Shown one piece after another: positions 1 to 9,290 of a stretch of 64,000 bases of DNA (the first letter of the stretch is position 1; each line of letters opens with the position of its first letter). The notes under the pieces were generated by a model. It worked only from the letters and a program-made list of their open reading frames with translations, was not told the DNA's origin and did not search any database. The stretch comes from an uncultured Bacilli bacterium (GTDB lineage Bacteria > Bacillota_I > Bacilli_A > RF39 > UBA660). The position numbers and the translations under genes are program-made. The DNA lies in contig CAKPTA010000001.1 in NCBI GenBank assembly GCA_934190785.1, forward strand, positions 186,001 to 250,000, written 5' to 3'.

Positions 1-876
1 CGTTTGTTTCCAATTGGAGGATTTGTCAGTATGGCTGGGGAAGATATGGAAGATAAACAAGGGGAGAACAGTGTTCCAAGTGATAGACAACTTTGTAATA
101 AGCCATGGATCAATCGTTTTATGACGATTATAGCGGGGGTTTTATTTAATTTTCTTTTAGCGTTTGTTATTCTTTTTGTTATTGGACTTGTAAATGGATC
201 TAATATAGGTAAGACATATGTTGCTGATGTTGAAGAAGATTACCCAGCATATAACATACTATTTGAGGGTGATGAAATAACTGCTATTAATGGTAAAAAA
301 ATTAATAATGCTGAGAGATTAGCGCTTGAGTTACAAGTTAATTCTGGAGAAGAAATAAGTTTAATTGTTAAATCGAAGTCTGGAGATATAAGAACAGAAA
401 AAATAACTCCTAAAAAGATTGAAGATGGTAAAAATACAAGTTATTTATATGGGTTCTCAATAACAACAAATGTAAAATATGGTTTTTTTGAAGCAATAAA
501 ATATGCATTTGTTAAAATATATAATTTATTAGAACAAATGGTTTTAATTATTGTATATTTATGTACTGGCAAGTTAAGTTTAAATAGTTTATCTGGTCCA
601 ATTGGAATATTTAAAATTGTCGATGAATCAGCTAAAGCAGGAATTCTTTCAATTCTTTATTTGATATCTTATTTATGTATTAATGTAGGGTTCATTAATT
701 TAATTCCACTTCCTGCATTTGATGGTGGAAGGGCACTTTTCTTAGTTATTGAAAAAATAAAGGGATCCAGAGTTAAGCCAGAAATAGAAAATACAATTCA
801 TTCAGTTGGATTTATATTACTTATGATTTTGATGATTGTTGTTTCTTGGAATGATATTCTAAGAATATTTAGTTAG
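1..876 (+). CDS. rseP: RseP/RasP site-2 intramembrane metalloprotease (5' end cut by window)
   Basis: C-terminal ~290 residues of a membrane zinc protease that cuts anti-sigma factors and signal-peptide remnants within the membrane. The HExxH helix lies upstream of the window, so the gene is partial; the frame is open to base 1. Visible: the FPIGGFVSMAGE segment typical of this family just after the first helix, a transmembrane helix, a PDZ domain (about residues 75-140), and the C-terminal NLIPLPAFDGGR motif, whose Asp is the third zinc ligand, followed by a final helix. The gene ends at TAG followed at once by a terminator. Family assignment is secure; the substrate is not known. Confidence 0.93.
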   Translation, partial: RLFPIGGFVSMAGEDMEDKQGENSVPSDRQLCNKPWINRFMTIIAGVLFNFLLAFVILFVIGLVNGSNIGKTYVADVEEDYPAYNILFEGDEITAINGKKINNAERLALELQVNSGEEISLIVKSKSGDIRTEKITPKKIEDGKNTSYLYGFSITTNVKYGFFEAIKYAFVKIYNLLEQMVLIIVYLCTGKLSLNSLSGPIGIFKIVDESAKAGILSILYLISYLCINVGFINLIPLPAFDGGRALFLVIEKIKGSRVKPEIENTIHSVGFILLMILMIVVSWNDILRIFS

Positions 877-878
877 TT

Positions 879-906
879 GAAGACTTTATGCAGGTCTTCT
901 TTTTTT
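879..906 (+). terminator. Rho-independent terminator after rseP
   Basis: A GAAGAC/GTCTTC stem with a 9-base loop is followed by seven T. It separates rseP from the comEA-comEC pair. Confidence 0.85.
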
Positions 907-937
907 ATGTGAAGAAAGATATAGTAGGAGGTGAGTT

Positions 938-1639
938 ATGAAAAATAGGCTTGAAAATTTATTAAAATACAAATTCTATATTATTATGGGAGCTTTACTC
1001 ATTTTGTTTTTAATTATTTTTAGTGGAATGTTTATGGTACATGCATCTAGTAGTGATACTACTGTTTCAATAGAAGATACAAATCAAAGTGAAATTAAAG
1101 ATGAAAAAGAAGAGATAAGTGAGATTGTTGTTGATGTAAAAGGTGCGGTTAACATGCCTGGCGTTTACCATATGCAGAGTAATAGTTATGTATATCAAGC
1201 AATAGAAGCAGCAGGAGGACTTTTAGATACTGCTGATACAAGTGTTTTAAATTTGAGTAAACATTTAAGCGATAGTATGGTTATTATTATATATACAAAA
1301 GAAGAAGTGGCTTTATCTAAAACAGCAAATGAAAAAGTAAAATATGTAGAAGTTAATATTCCATGTGTTTGTCCCGATAATATGAATGATGCATGTATTG
1401 AAAAAAATAATTCTGATAGTGATGCTAATAATAGTAAGAATGATGATAGGCTCATAAATATTAATGAGGCAACACTAGAAGAACTATTGAAACTTGATGG
1501 GATTGGTGCATCGAAAGCATCTGCAATTATTGAATATAGAATTCAAATGGGATCATTTAAAAAAATCGATGACATTTTAAATGTAAGTGGCATTGGGGAT
1601 GCACTATTTGAGAAAATCAAAAATAAGATTACTATTTAA
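938..1639 (+). CDS. comEA: ComEA DNA receptor of competence
   Basis: Membrane-anchored double-stranded DNA-binding protein that draws DNA through the cell wall to ComEC. The start ATG follows GGAGGTG. Order: an N-terminal transmembrane helix (about residues 13-35), an acidic linker, an SLBB domain (about 65-130, starting IVVDVKGAV), a second low-complexity Asn/Asp linker, and a C-terminal helix-hairpin-helix pair (ININEATLEELLKLDGIG ... VSGIGDALF) that binds DNA backbone. At 233 residues it has a normal size for the family. comEC starts inside its 3' end, so the two are translationally linked. Confidence 0.93.
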   Translation: MKNRLENLLKYKFYIIMGALLILFLIIFSGMFMVHASSSDTTVSIEDTNQSEIKDEKEEISEIVVDVKGAVNMPGVYHMQSNSYVYQAIEAAGGLLDTADTSVLNLSKHLSDSMVIIIYTKEEVALSKTANEKVKYVEVNIPCVCPDNMNDACIEKNNSDSDANNSKNDDRLININEATLEELLKLDGIGASKASAIIEYRIQMGSFKKIDDILNVSGIGDALFEKIKNKITI

Positions 1640-3650
1640 AATATTTATTTTTATATGTATTTTAATATATATTTTATATTCTTTTTATACTAGAGAAGAT
1701 AATAGTAAGTATACTAATAAAGATACAATAATTATAGGAAAAGTAACTTTAATTAAACAAAATGATGATTATATTAGAATGGAAATACGTGCTAAGGAAA
1801 AAATACTTGGAACATACTATTTTAAGAATGATATCAATGTAAGTGATATAAATTTAGGGGATACTTTTTTATTCGAAGGAAGTTTAGATAAAGCGGCTAG
1901 TGCTACTACAAATAATACTTTTTCATACCATAACTATTTACTTTCTAAAAAAATTTATTGGACTTATACTATAAATAAATTTACTTTGATAAAGAAGAAT
2001 TCTTCTATTTTATATAAAATAAAAAATAAAATTTATAATCATATAAAAGATATGCCACGGAAAGAGTATTTTTATACATTTATTTTGGGTGATAAAAGCT
2101 TTCTTGAACCAAATATACTTACTATGTGGCAGAAGTGTGGTATAAGCCATTTAATAGCAGTTTCAGGAATGCATTTAGGACTTATTTTAATTATTTTAAA
2201 TAAAATTTTTTCTTTTTTACCAGTAAAGGTTAAAAATGTGTTTTCAGTATCATTTTTATTTACTTATGCTTTTTTGGTTGGTTTTACACCATCTGTTATG
2301 CGTGCTTTTGCATTAATATTTGGAAAAATGAGTTTTAACAAAGTATCTAATAAAAAATTAATTGTTTATTTTTTGTTACTTTTTTTAATTTATAATCCAT
2401 ATTATATTTACGATAGTGGTTTTCTATTTAGTTTTACAATTACCTTTTTTCTTGTTAATTTAGAATTTAAGAAAAAGAGTAATTATATTAAACAAATTAT
2501 TTTTATATCATGGATTTCATTTTTAGTTGGTATTCCTATTGTTGCTGTTTCATTTTATGAAGTAAATTTTTTATCTATAGTAGCTAATGCGATAATGGTG
2601 CCATTTGTATCAATTGTTGTATTTCCTCTCTGTTTATTATCTTTTTTTATTACTCCTTTAAATAATATTTTTAAAGGGATTATTTATATATTAGAATTGA
2701 TTGTAAATTTTATTAATAAATATTTAAAATATACTGTTATTATTCCACGCTTTCCTCTTTTTTTAGTCATAATCTATTATCTTTTTATGTATTACATTAT
2801 AGTCAAACAAAAATATATGCATACAATCATTATTTTGTTTTTAATATACCTTTATTCTTATATTGGGTATGTTAATCCATTTTTTGAAGTTAATGTATTT
2901 GATGTTGGACAAGGCGATTCTATTTTGCTTAAATTTCCTTATAATAAAGGAAATATTTTAATTGATACTGGTGGTATTATGACTCATTCTTCTAAAGGAA
3001 AATATTATATAACAAAGAATATTTTACTTCCTTATTTTAAAAGTATTGGGATTACTAAAATTGATTTTTTGATTTTAACACATGGAGATAATGATCATAT
3101 GGGTGAGGCAATAAATTTAGTAGATAATTTTAAGGTTGAGAATGTAATATTTAATTGTGGTGAGTTTAATAATTTAGAAACTGAGTTAATTAAAGTTCTT
3201 GAAAAGAAAAACATTAAATACTATTCATGTATTAAAGAATTAAATATTGATAATAACAAATTATATTTTTTACAAACTAAAGAATATGATAATGAAAATG
3301 ATAATAGTAATGTTATTTATACAGAACTAAATGGATATAAATTTATGTTTATGGGAGATGCAGGAGTAGATAAAGAAAAGAATATATTAGATAAATATAA
3401 TTTGTCTGATATTGATGTATTAAAAGTAGGACATCATGGTTCAAAAACAAGTAGTAGTAAAAACTTTATTGATGAAATAAAACCTAAATATTCCATAATT
3501 AGTGTTGGCAAGAATAATAGATATGGGCATCCGAATAAAGAAGTATTAAATAATCTAGAAAACTCTAAAATATATAGAACAGATCAAGATGGAAGTATTA
3601 TGTTTAAGATAAAAAATGATAAATTAGAAATAGAAAAATGCAGTCCGTAA
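1599..3650 (+). CDS. comEC: ComEC DNA-uptake channel
   Basis: Polytopic membrane protein that carries single-stranded DNA across the membrane. Order: N-terminal helices and DUF4131-like region, the Competence multi-helix domain (with HLIAVSGMHLGL), and a C-terminal metallo-beta-lactamase-fold domain (VFDVGQGDSILL, LTHGDNDHMG, VGHHGSKTSS). The start is uncertain because it lies within comEA: GTG 1587, ATG 1599 and TTG 1608 (which has GGGGAT upstream) are all possible. The last ~480 bases are duplicated at 4584-5060, beyond a nuclease gene. This copy is intact, but its 3' part may have arrived with the cassette. Confidence 0.92.
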   Translation: MHYLRKSKIRLLFKIFIFICILIYILYSFYTREDNSKYTNKDTIIIGKVTLIKQNDDYIRMEIRAKEKILGTYYFKNDINVSDINLGDTFLFEGSLDKAASATTNNTFSYHNYLLSKKIYWTYTINKFTLIKKNSSILYKIKNKIYNHIKDMPRKEYFYTFILGDKSFLEPNILTMWQKCGISHLIAVSGMHLGLILIILNKIFSFLPVKVKNVFSVSFLFTYAFLVGFTPSVMRAFALIFGKMSFNKVSNKKLIVYFLLLFLIYNPYYIYDSGFLFSFTITFFLVNLEFKKKSNYIKQIIFISWISFLVGIPIVAVSFYEVNFLSIVANAIMVPFVSIVVFPLCLLSFFITPLNNIFKGIIYILELIVNFINKYLKYTVIIPRFPLFLVIIYYLFMYYIIVKQKYMHTIIILFLIYLYSYIGYVNPFFEVNVFDVGQGDSILLKFPYNKGNILIDTGGIMTHSSKGKYYITKNILLPYFKSIGITKIDFLILTHGDNDHMGEAINLVDNFKVENVIFNCGEFNNLETELIKVLEKKNIKYYSCIKELNIDNNKLYFLQTKEYDNENDNSNVIYTELNGYKFMFMGDAGVDKEKNILDKYNLSDIDVLKVGHHGSKTSSSKNFIDEIKPKYSIISVGKNNRYGHPNKEVLNNLENSKIYRTDQDGSIMFKIKNDKLEIEKCSP

Positions 3651-3654
3651 AAAG

Positions 3655-3671
3655 TTTCGACATTGTCGAAA
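3655..3671. repeat. Perfect 7-bp inverted repeat between comEC and the nuclease gene
   Basis: TTTCGAC-ATT-GTCGAAA, starting five bases after the comEC stop codon. There is no T run, so it is a poor terminator. It could be an operator or a recombination or cleavage site of the inserted cassette; the sequence alone does not decide. Confidence 0.6.
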
Positions 3672-3691
3672 AATTTAGAAAGGAGTAAAAT

Positions 3692-4583
3692 ATGAATTAT
3701 TATGATGAGATAAAAAAAGAATTAGTAAATAATGAGATAAATCGAAAAGTTAAAAGGTACTCAATTAATAAAAGCGATTTAAATGCTTATTACAATGTTG
3801 GAAAAATGTTAAGTGAAGCAGTAAATCATTATGGAGATAATATTATAGGATATTATGCAACAAAATAAAAAAAAAGACTTAAATAAAAAATATAATGAAA
3901 GAACACTTAGAAGATATAGACAATTTTATAATTTTGCTACTAATTTAAAATGGTCGGCGATGCCGACCAAATTAAGTTGGAGTCATATAACAGAGTTAAG
4001 GGTGTTATCTGATGAAGATGAAATTAATTATTATATTAACATAGTTAATAATAGAAATATTAGTTATAGAAAGTTAAGTGAATTAATAAAAGATGATGAA
4101 TATAGTCGTATAGACGATACTACTAAAAAGAAATTAAAAGAAAAAAACATGTTAGATGTTAATGATTTCGTAAAAAATCCTATTCTAATAAAAAATAATA
4201 GTAACCATGAAGTATTCTCGGAAAAAGTATTACAAAAATTAATTCTAGAAGATATAGAAAACTTTCTAGAAGAATTAGGAATAGGATTTACTTTCATAAA
4301 AAGCGAATATCCAATTAAATTAGACAATACTTATAATTATATTGATTTGCTTTTATACAATATTAAATACAAATGTTATGTTGTTGTTGAATTAAAGGTT
4401 ACTGAACTCAAAAAAGAACATACTGGTCAAATAATAACTTACATGAATTATATCGATAAAAATATAAAAACGATAGAAGAGAATGATACGGTTGGCATTA
4501 TTATTTGCAAACAAGATAATAAATATGTGATTAAATATTGCTCTGATGATAGAATAATTTCAAGAGTTTATGAATTAGTATAG
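3692..4583 (+). pseudogene. YhcG/DUF1016-type PDDEXK nuclease gene, split by a frameshift
   Basis: A strong site (AAAGGAG) precedes ATG 3692. The first frame gives 58 residues (DUF1016 N-terminal helices, NAYYNVGKM) and stops at TAA 3866. The second frame, with an ATG at 3855 inside the first, continues the same protein: RRYRQFY, a KLSWSHITEL core, then the C-terminal nuclease fold with the YIDLLLY Asp strand, ELK (the E-x-K of PDDEXK) and the HTGQ...Y helix. Removing one A from the AAAA before the stop rejoins the frames. It may be a true pseudogene, a coupled two-part gene, or a sequencing slip at the A-rich run. Members of this family are predicted DNA nucleases and often travel in mobile or defence regions; no proven role can be claimed here. 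Confidence 0.85.
3951..3969. repeat. GC-rich perfect palindrome inside the nuclease gene
   Basis: TGGTCGGC-GAT-GCCGACCA, an 8-bp perfect inverted repeat in otherwise AT-rich coding sequence. It encodes part of the region just before the KLSW core. It could form a stable hairpin in the mRNA or DNA. Confidence 0.6.
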
Positions 4584-5060
4584 CTTCAGAAAAAGAATTA
4601 ATTAAAGTATTAGATAAAAAGAGAATAAAATATTATTCATATATTAAAGAATTAAATATTGATAATAATAAACTATATTTTCTAAATACAAAAGAATATG
4701 ATAATGAAAATGATAATAGTAGTGTAATTTATTTTAACTACAATAATTATAAATTCTTATTTATGGGAGATGCAGGAGTAGATAAAGAAAAGGATATATT
4801 AGATAAATATAATCTATCTAACGTTGATGTATTAAAAGTAGGGCATCATGGTTCAAAAACAAGTAGTAGTAAAAACTTTATTGATGAAATAAATCCTAAA
4901 TATGGGGTTATTAGTGTTGGCAAGAATAATAGATATGGGCATCCGAATAAAGAAGTATTAAATAATTTAGATAATTCAAAAATATATAGAACTGATCAAG
5001 ATGGGGTGTTTTGTTTAAAATTAAAGATAATAAATTAAACATGGAAACGTGTAGACCATA
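4584..5060 (+). pseudogene. Duplicated, decayed 3' end of comEC
   Basis: Begins immediately after the nuclease stop codon with no start codon, and encodes the final ~155 residues of ComEC (KELIKVL ... GDAGVDKEK ... VGHHGSKTSS ... IYRTDQDG). By eye it is about 93% identical to 3351-3600 over the last 250 bases, with unbroken identical blocks of about 50 bases, and less similar earlier. One base is missing near 5010, which puts the last ~17 codons out of frame; shifting the frame restores a ComEC-like tail ending at TAG 5058-5060. The internal ATG at 4763 is not evidence of a separate gene. It is probably the original comEC 3' end displaced by the cassette, or the product of a tandem duplication. 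Confidence 0.88.
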
Positions 5061-5240
5061 GAAAGATATAACTATAAATTTGTATGATATAATATTTTTA
5101 AAGATTTATTAGGTACATTGTGTATTTAAATTTTATAATTGGCATATATTATTAATAGGTAATTACAATTGTATTTAAAATTTATTGTGGTTACAAATAA
5201 TATAAGAGTTTTATTTAATCACTAAGTAGTATTTTGAAGG

Positions 5241-5427
5241 TAATAATCTTTGGTTATTATTGGTATCTGTTAGTAAAGTGTAGATATTTGCATCTAGTAA
5301 AAACGTAACATTATCTTCATTTATGAAGTGGTAAGTAGTGCATTGATAGGCTTTTAGCCTATAATTTAGTCACGCTCGCCGTTGGTAGCGTTTTATATAG
5401 ATGGAAAGCTTATACTAGCTTTCTTTT
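5241..5427 (+). ncRNA. Candidate structured RNA: six hairpins in a row ending in a terminator
   Basis: Consecutive inverted repeats occupy 5241-5259 (8 bp, one G-U), 5281-5296 (5 bp), 5315-5328, 5346-5362 (perfect 7 bp), 5372-5391 (ACGCT/AGCGT, a GC-rich loop unusual for this genome) and 5404-5427 (GAAAGCT/AGCTTTC then TTTT). The last looks like an intrinsic terminator. A separate promoter for the next gene lies after it, so this would be its own transcript or the tail of the upstream one, not that gene's leader. It matches no riboswitch, T-box, 6S, SRP or tmRNA consensus I could recall. No open reading frame is visible in 5061-5507. Confidence 0.45.
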
Positions 5428-5447
5428 GGTATAGAGCAGAGCAAAAT

Positions 5448-5476
5448 TTGACATAATTCGCAATATATGTTAAACT
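5448..5476 (+). promoter_or_regulatory. SigA-type promoter of the wall hydrolase gene
   Basis: TTGACA at 5448-5453, a 17-base spacer, then TAAACT at 5471-5476. It lies 20 bases downstream of the terminator hairpin and about 40 bases ahead of the coding start. Confidence 0.75.
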
Positions 5477-5516
5477 TATACTGCTTCTTCAAAGAAAATA
5501 TGATGAGGTGAAAATT

Positions 5517-6269
5517 TTGAAAGTAGAACTGAAGACAATTGTTATAGTATTAAGCATCGTGTTAGGAGCAATTTGTGCATCATTTGGTGCAAGTAAATTG
5601 TTCGGTCAAAAAAATAGCAATGTCGAAGAATATGTATATAGTAGTCGTATGAATTCCTCTACTAGGGAAGATATTATAACTAACTATAAAACAAGCGAAG
5701 AACAAGCAAGTACGGTAGTAGAAAATGCAGTAGATAATAAATATGAAGAAAATACAAATGTAGAATCAATTGGAGATAATAATAATTCAAATGAAACTAT
5801 TAATGAAGAAGTAACAGAAACTACTGTGGAAACGAAAGAAGAAGTAACAGAAGTTGTGTATAATGGGATGACTTTAGATGATGTTTCCTCACAATTAAAT
5901 CGTTCTTTGAACTCAACTTTATCTGGTCAAGGTAATTTAATTGCGTCGTACTCACTTGAAAAAGGAGTTGATCCTTACTTAGCAACAGCTATTATGTTGC
6001 ATGAAACAGGATGCAACTGGAATTGTAGTTCACTTGTTACTAGTTGTAATAACGTTGGCGGAATGAAAGGTGGTCCTACTTGTGGGAATACATCTTATAA
6101 GGCTTTTGCTACTCTAGAAGATGGTATAAAAGGTTTTATTGATAATTTAGCAGTAAATTATTACGCATACGGACTTACGACGCCTGAGCTTATGAACTCT
6201 AGATATGCAGAGAGTACAACTTGGGCAACTAAAGTAAATACATACATAAACAAAATAAAGTCAAACTAA
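5517..6269 (+). CDS. Membrane-anchored glucosaminidase-family peptidoglycan hydrolase
   Basis: An N-terminal hydrophobic signal anchor (about residues 5-25) is followed by a ~100-residue Ser/Thr/Glu/Asn-rich linker and a C-terminal glucosaminidase domain (about 140-250: [20 protein letters not shown] with the catalytic Glu, [23 protein letters not shown]). It should cut glycan strands outside the cell. Start: GAGGTG sits six bases before TTG 5517; GTG 5508 is possible but overlaps that ribosome binding site. The gene ends in a terminator shared with cysE. The substrate bond is inferred from the family only. Confidence 0.85.
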   Translation: MKVELKTIVIVLSIVLGAICASFGASKLFGQKNSNVEEYVYSSRMNSSTREDIITNYKTSEEQASTVVENAVDNKYEENTNVESIGDNNNSNETINEEVTETTVETKEEVTEVVYNGMTLDDVSSQLNRSLNSTLSGQGNLIASYSLEKGVDPYLATAIMLHETGCNWNCSSLVTSCNNVGGMKGGPTCGNTSYKAFATLEDGIKGFIDNLAVNYYAYGLTTPELMNSRYAESTTWATKVNTYINKIKSN

Positions 6270-6285
6270 TTGTTTGACTTTTTTT
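6260..6285. terminator. Bidirectional terminator between hydrolase and cysE
   Basis: GTCAAAC-TAATT-GTTTGAC is flanked by a T run on the right and an A-rich run on the left, so it can end both convergent genes. Confidence 0.82.
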
Positions 6286-6790
6286 CTACGATTTTTCCAG
6301 GAATTCCTACAATGGTTTTATTTTCTTCAACATCTTTTAAAACAACAGCGTTAGCACCAATTTTAACATTTTTACCAATTGTAATTGGTCCAAGTACTTT
6401 AGCACCAGCTCCAATTATGACATTATCTAGAACGGTTGGGTGTCTTTTCCCAGTATTCTTTCCTGTTCCACCTAAGGTAACACCTTGATAAATTATAATG
6501 TTGTTTTTTAATTCGGCTGTTTCCCCAATAACAACACCATTCCCATGGTCAATAAAAATATTTTCTCCTAAGGTAGCTCCAGGATGTATTTCTATACCTG
6601 TTTTTCTCTTTGCTCTTTCTGATATATATCTAGCGATAAAATAATGTTTTTTTATAAAAAAATGGTGAGCTATTTTGTAATAAATTATTGCTTTAAAACT
6701 TGGGTATAAAATTGCTTCTAAGTTACTTTTTATTGCAGGATCGTTTTTTCTTATGTTTTCTATTTCTTTTTTTATGTAATTTAATATCAT
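6266..6790 (-). CDS. cysE: Serine O-acetyltransferase (short CysE)
   Basis: Acetylates serine from acetyl-CoA, the first step of cysteine synthesis. It is a 174-residue protein with a short helical N-terminus and a left-handed beta-helix of hexapeptide repeats ([54 protein letters not shown]). The [11 protein letters not shown] and TLGGTGK segments carry the active-site His and substrate-binding residues. Bacillus CysE is longer; this is the short form common in Firmicutes. The start follows GGGGTGAT. No cysK lies nearby. Confidence 0.9.
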   Translation of the reverse strand: MILNYIKKEIENIRKNDPAIKSNLEAILYPSFKAIIYYKIAHHFFIKKHYFIARYISERAKRKTGIEIHPGATLGENIFIDHGNGVVIGETAELKNNIIIYQGVTLGGTGKNTGKRHPTVLDNVIIGAGAKVLGPITIGKNVKIGANAVVLKDVEENKTIVGIPGKIVEKKSNN

Positions 6791-6846
6791 AAAAAATCAC
6801 CCCATAATATTTTATGAGGGCAGTTTTTCTTTGTAAGTTTTAAAAC

Positions 6847-7386
6847 CTACATGTTATATATATTTATACCGTATTTTTCATTCTTAGTATCGAAAAATAA
6901 ATCAGTTGTAGGAGGATTATAAGTTAAATAACCAAAAATGATATACGTTATAATAATTAGGACAACTCCAAATATGTTAGAAAGTGGAATAGCTTTTTTC
7001 TTTGTTATTTTGTGGTGAATATATGCTGCAAATATTAATATAATAAATAAAAGACCGATTGATATAATCATATTTTCTCCAATATTATAGTATATTGGAA
7101 GAAAAATTATTAAATAAAGACCGATTGATAAAATAGGTGTAAGGAATGTTGCGAGAAAGTAATTATGTGGTATTTCGTTTCTTTTTATATTTATGTATAT
7201 ATAATTTAGAATATAATATAAACTTGAGCTTGTTAAAATTAGTTTCATATGTTCCCATATACTTTCATTTACAGGAGTAAATATTGCGGTGATAGAGCAG
7301 GGGATTAGATCATATACAAAATGAAGTGGAAAGCAAATTATAAACATGATAATTGTTGCAATAATGATTCTTTTTTTATAATTCAT
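6847..7386 (-). CDS. DUF6512-family membrane protein
   Basis: A 179-residue protein with about five or six transmembrane helices. The PVNESIWEHMKL motif after the second segment is characteristic of the DUF6512 family. Its start is well placed after AAAGGAGGTG. No function is known for the family, and the neighbours (cysE on the same strand, dnaG divergent) do not suggest one. Confidence 0.75.
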   Translation of the reverse strand: MNYKKRIIIATIIMFIICFPLHFVYDLIPCSITAIFTPVNESIWEHMKLILTSSSLYYILNYIYINIKRNEIPHNYFLATFLTPILSIGLYLIIFLPIYYNIGENMIISIGLLFIILIFAAYIHHKITKKKAIPLSNIFGVVLIIITYIIFGYLTYNPPTTDLFFDTKNEKYGINIYNM

Positions 7387-7522
7387 AAGACACCTCCTTT
7401 ACTTATTTTAAGAAATTTTGTATAATAATATGCAGTTTTTGTATAAAAAAGTAAGAAATCTGTATATAAAAAAAGGATTTTACAAAATTATAGCGTATAT
7501 TAACTATGTAGGGACTGATATC

Positions 7523-9289
7523 ATGGAGAACACATTATTAAATGATGAAATTAATCAAATTAGAAGTAGTGTAAATATAGTAGATATAATATCTGGATAT
7601 ATTCCACTTACGCCTAGGGGGAAAAATTTTTTTGGAGTATGTCCCTTTCATGATGATCATTCTCCTTCGATGAGTGTTTCTAAAGAAAAACAAATATATA
7701 CGTGTTTTACTTGTGGTGCTACTGGGAATGTCTTTAAATTTGTAATGAACTATGAAAATGTAAGTTTCCTAGAAGCTGTAAATATAGTTGCTAATAAAGC
7801 AGGTATTAAAACTGATATAAGAGTATCTTCTAAAATTAAACGTGATGATAAATATAAGGAATTATATGAAATATATGATATAAGTCAAAAACTATATCGT
7901 AATAATTTAAGTGCTTCTGTTGGACTTCATGCTCGTGAATATTTATCAAAACGAGGAATAGATGCAGATGTTATAAAAGAATTTGGAATTGGTTTATCAC
8001 TAAAAAAAAATACAATGTTATCTGATTTTTTAATAAAAAAGAACTTTAAAATGCAGGCTATTTTGAAGTCTGGTTTGGTAAATCAAAATGTAAATGGCTA
8101 TTATGATATGTATTATAATCGAATTATGTTTCCTCTTTGGAATTTGAATGGACAAGTTGTTGGATTCAGCGGAAGAATTTATGATACTAATGATTCATCA
8201 AAATATATCAATACTAAGGAAACTGATATTTTTAAAAAAGGAGAACTTTTGTATAATTTCCATAGGGCCAAAGATGAGGCTAGAAGAGTTGATACCATAA
8301 TTATTATGGAAGGATTCATGGATGTTATTAGAGCATATACTGTTGGAATTAAAAATGTTGTTGCAACTATGGGAACAGCAGTTACTAAAAATCAAGCATT
8401 ACTTATTAAACGAATGGCAAAAAATGTTGTACTTTGTTTCGATGGTGATAGTGCTGGTGGCAAGGCAACAATGTCATGTAGTGAAGTTTTAGCAACTATT
8501 GGTGTAATTCCAAAGGTAGTTAGATTAGAGGAAAATCTTGATCCTGATGAATATATCATTAAATATGGTAAGGATGCATTTTTAAATAAACTTGATAATC
8601 CTATAAATATTATGGATTTTAAGCTTAATTATTTAAAAGAAAAGAAAGATTTGTCTAATCAAGTTGAGTATTCAAATTATATTAAAGAAATGCTTTTGGA
8701 GTTAGTGAAAACAGATGATGATATTTTAATTAGTTTAACACTTAATAAAATAAGTGAGGAGTCTAAGCTTAGTGTAGAATTTTTAGAAAAACAATTAAAT
8801 TCTTTAAAAGGTGAGAAAAAAATTGAAGAAAAGCCAATAATAAATAAAGCACCTATTCATAAAAAGAATAAATATGAAATTGCTTGTCAAAATTTGCTAT
8901 ACTATATGATGACTGATAGTAAAGTTATAAATAAGTATATTAGTAATAATGTTTATATGCCTATTTTAAAGTATCAAATTTTAGCGCGTGAAATATGTCA
9001 TTTTTATAATAATAACAATTATATTTCACAAGCAGACATGTTTACAGTACTCCAAAATAATGATTTGATTCATACATTAGAAGAAATTACATCGCTTTCG
9101 TTAAAAGATAATTTTAGTGATGAGGAGATAGATGATTATATTCATGTTATATATCAATATAATGTGGAAGAACAAACTAAAAAGTTAAAATTGGAATTAA
9201 AAAAAGAAATGAATGCTAGTAAAAAAGCACTTATAGCACAAAAAATAATGGACCTTCGTTTATTGAAGGAGAGGGAAATGGAGAAATAA
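7523..9289 (+). CDS. dnaG: DNA primase DnaG
   Basis: Makes RNA primers for replication. Counting from ATG 7523 (588 residues): a CHC2 zinc finger with C40, H43, C61, C64; the primase core; a TOPRIM domain ([25 protein letters not shown]); and a C-terminal helicase-binding region. The frame is open to 7418, but residues upstream of ATG 7523 are not DnaG-like. The coding region ends one base before the rpoD start, giving the classic macromolecular-synthesis order dnaG-rpoD. Confidence 0.95.
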   Translation: MENTLLNDEINQIRSSVNIVDIISGYIPLTPRGKNFFGVCPFHDDHSPSMSVSKEKQIYTCFTCGATGNVFKFVMNYENVSFLEAVNIVANKAGIKTDIRVSSKIKRDDKYKELYEIYDISQKLYRNNLSASVGLHAREYLSKRGIDADVIKEFGIGLSLKKNTMLSDFLIKKNFKMQAILKSGLVNQNVNGYYDMYYNRIMFPLWNLNGQVVGFSGRIYDTNDSSKYINTKETDIFKKGELLYNFHRAKDEARRVDTIIIMEGFMDVIRAYTVGIKNVVATMGTAVTKNQALLIKRMAKNVVLCFDGDSAGGKATMSCSEVLATIGVIPKVVRLEENLDPDEYIIKYGKDAFLNKLDNPINIMDFKLNYLKEKKDLSNQVEYSNYIKEMLLELVKTDDDILISLTLNKISEESKLSVEFLEKQLNSLKGEKKIEEKPIINKAPIHKKNKYEIACQNLLYYMMTDSKVINKYISNNVYMPILKYQILAREICHFYNNNNYISQADMFTVLQNNDLIHTLEEITSLSLKDNFSDEEIDDYIHVIYQYNVEEQTKKLKLELKKEMNASKKALIAQKIMDLRLLKEREMEK

Positions 9290-9290
9290 T

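Noticed and set aside
4763..5038. A 91-residue open frame starting MGDAGVDKEK as an independent gene
   Set aside because: It is the tail of a displaced comEC copy. Coding-like sequence extends upstream to 4584 without a start, and the end is out of frame.
5340..5400. A T-box leader or c-di-GMP-I riboswitch because of TGGTAGCG followed later by GATGG
   Set aside because: The T-box core TGGNACCGCG is not complete, no specifier stem was found, and the GEMM sequences GGGCAAACC and ACGCAAAGC are missing.
7418..7522. A 35-residue N-terminal extension of DnaG
   Set aside because: The residues are not primase-like, the region holds promoter-type AT sequence, and ATG 7523 gives the family's usual start.
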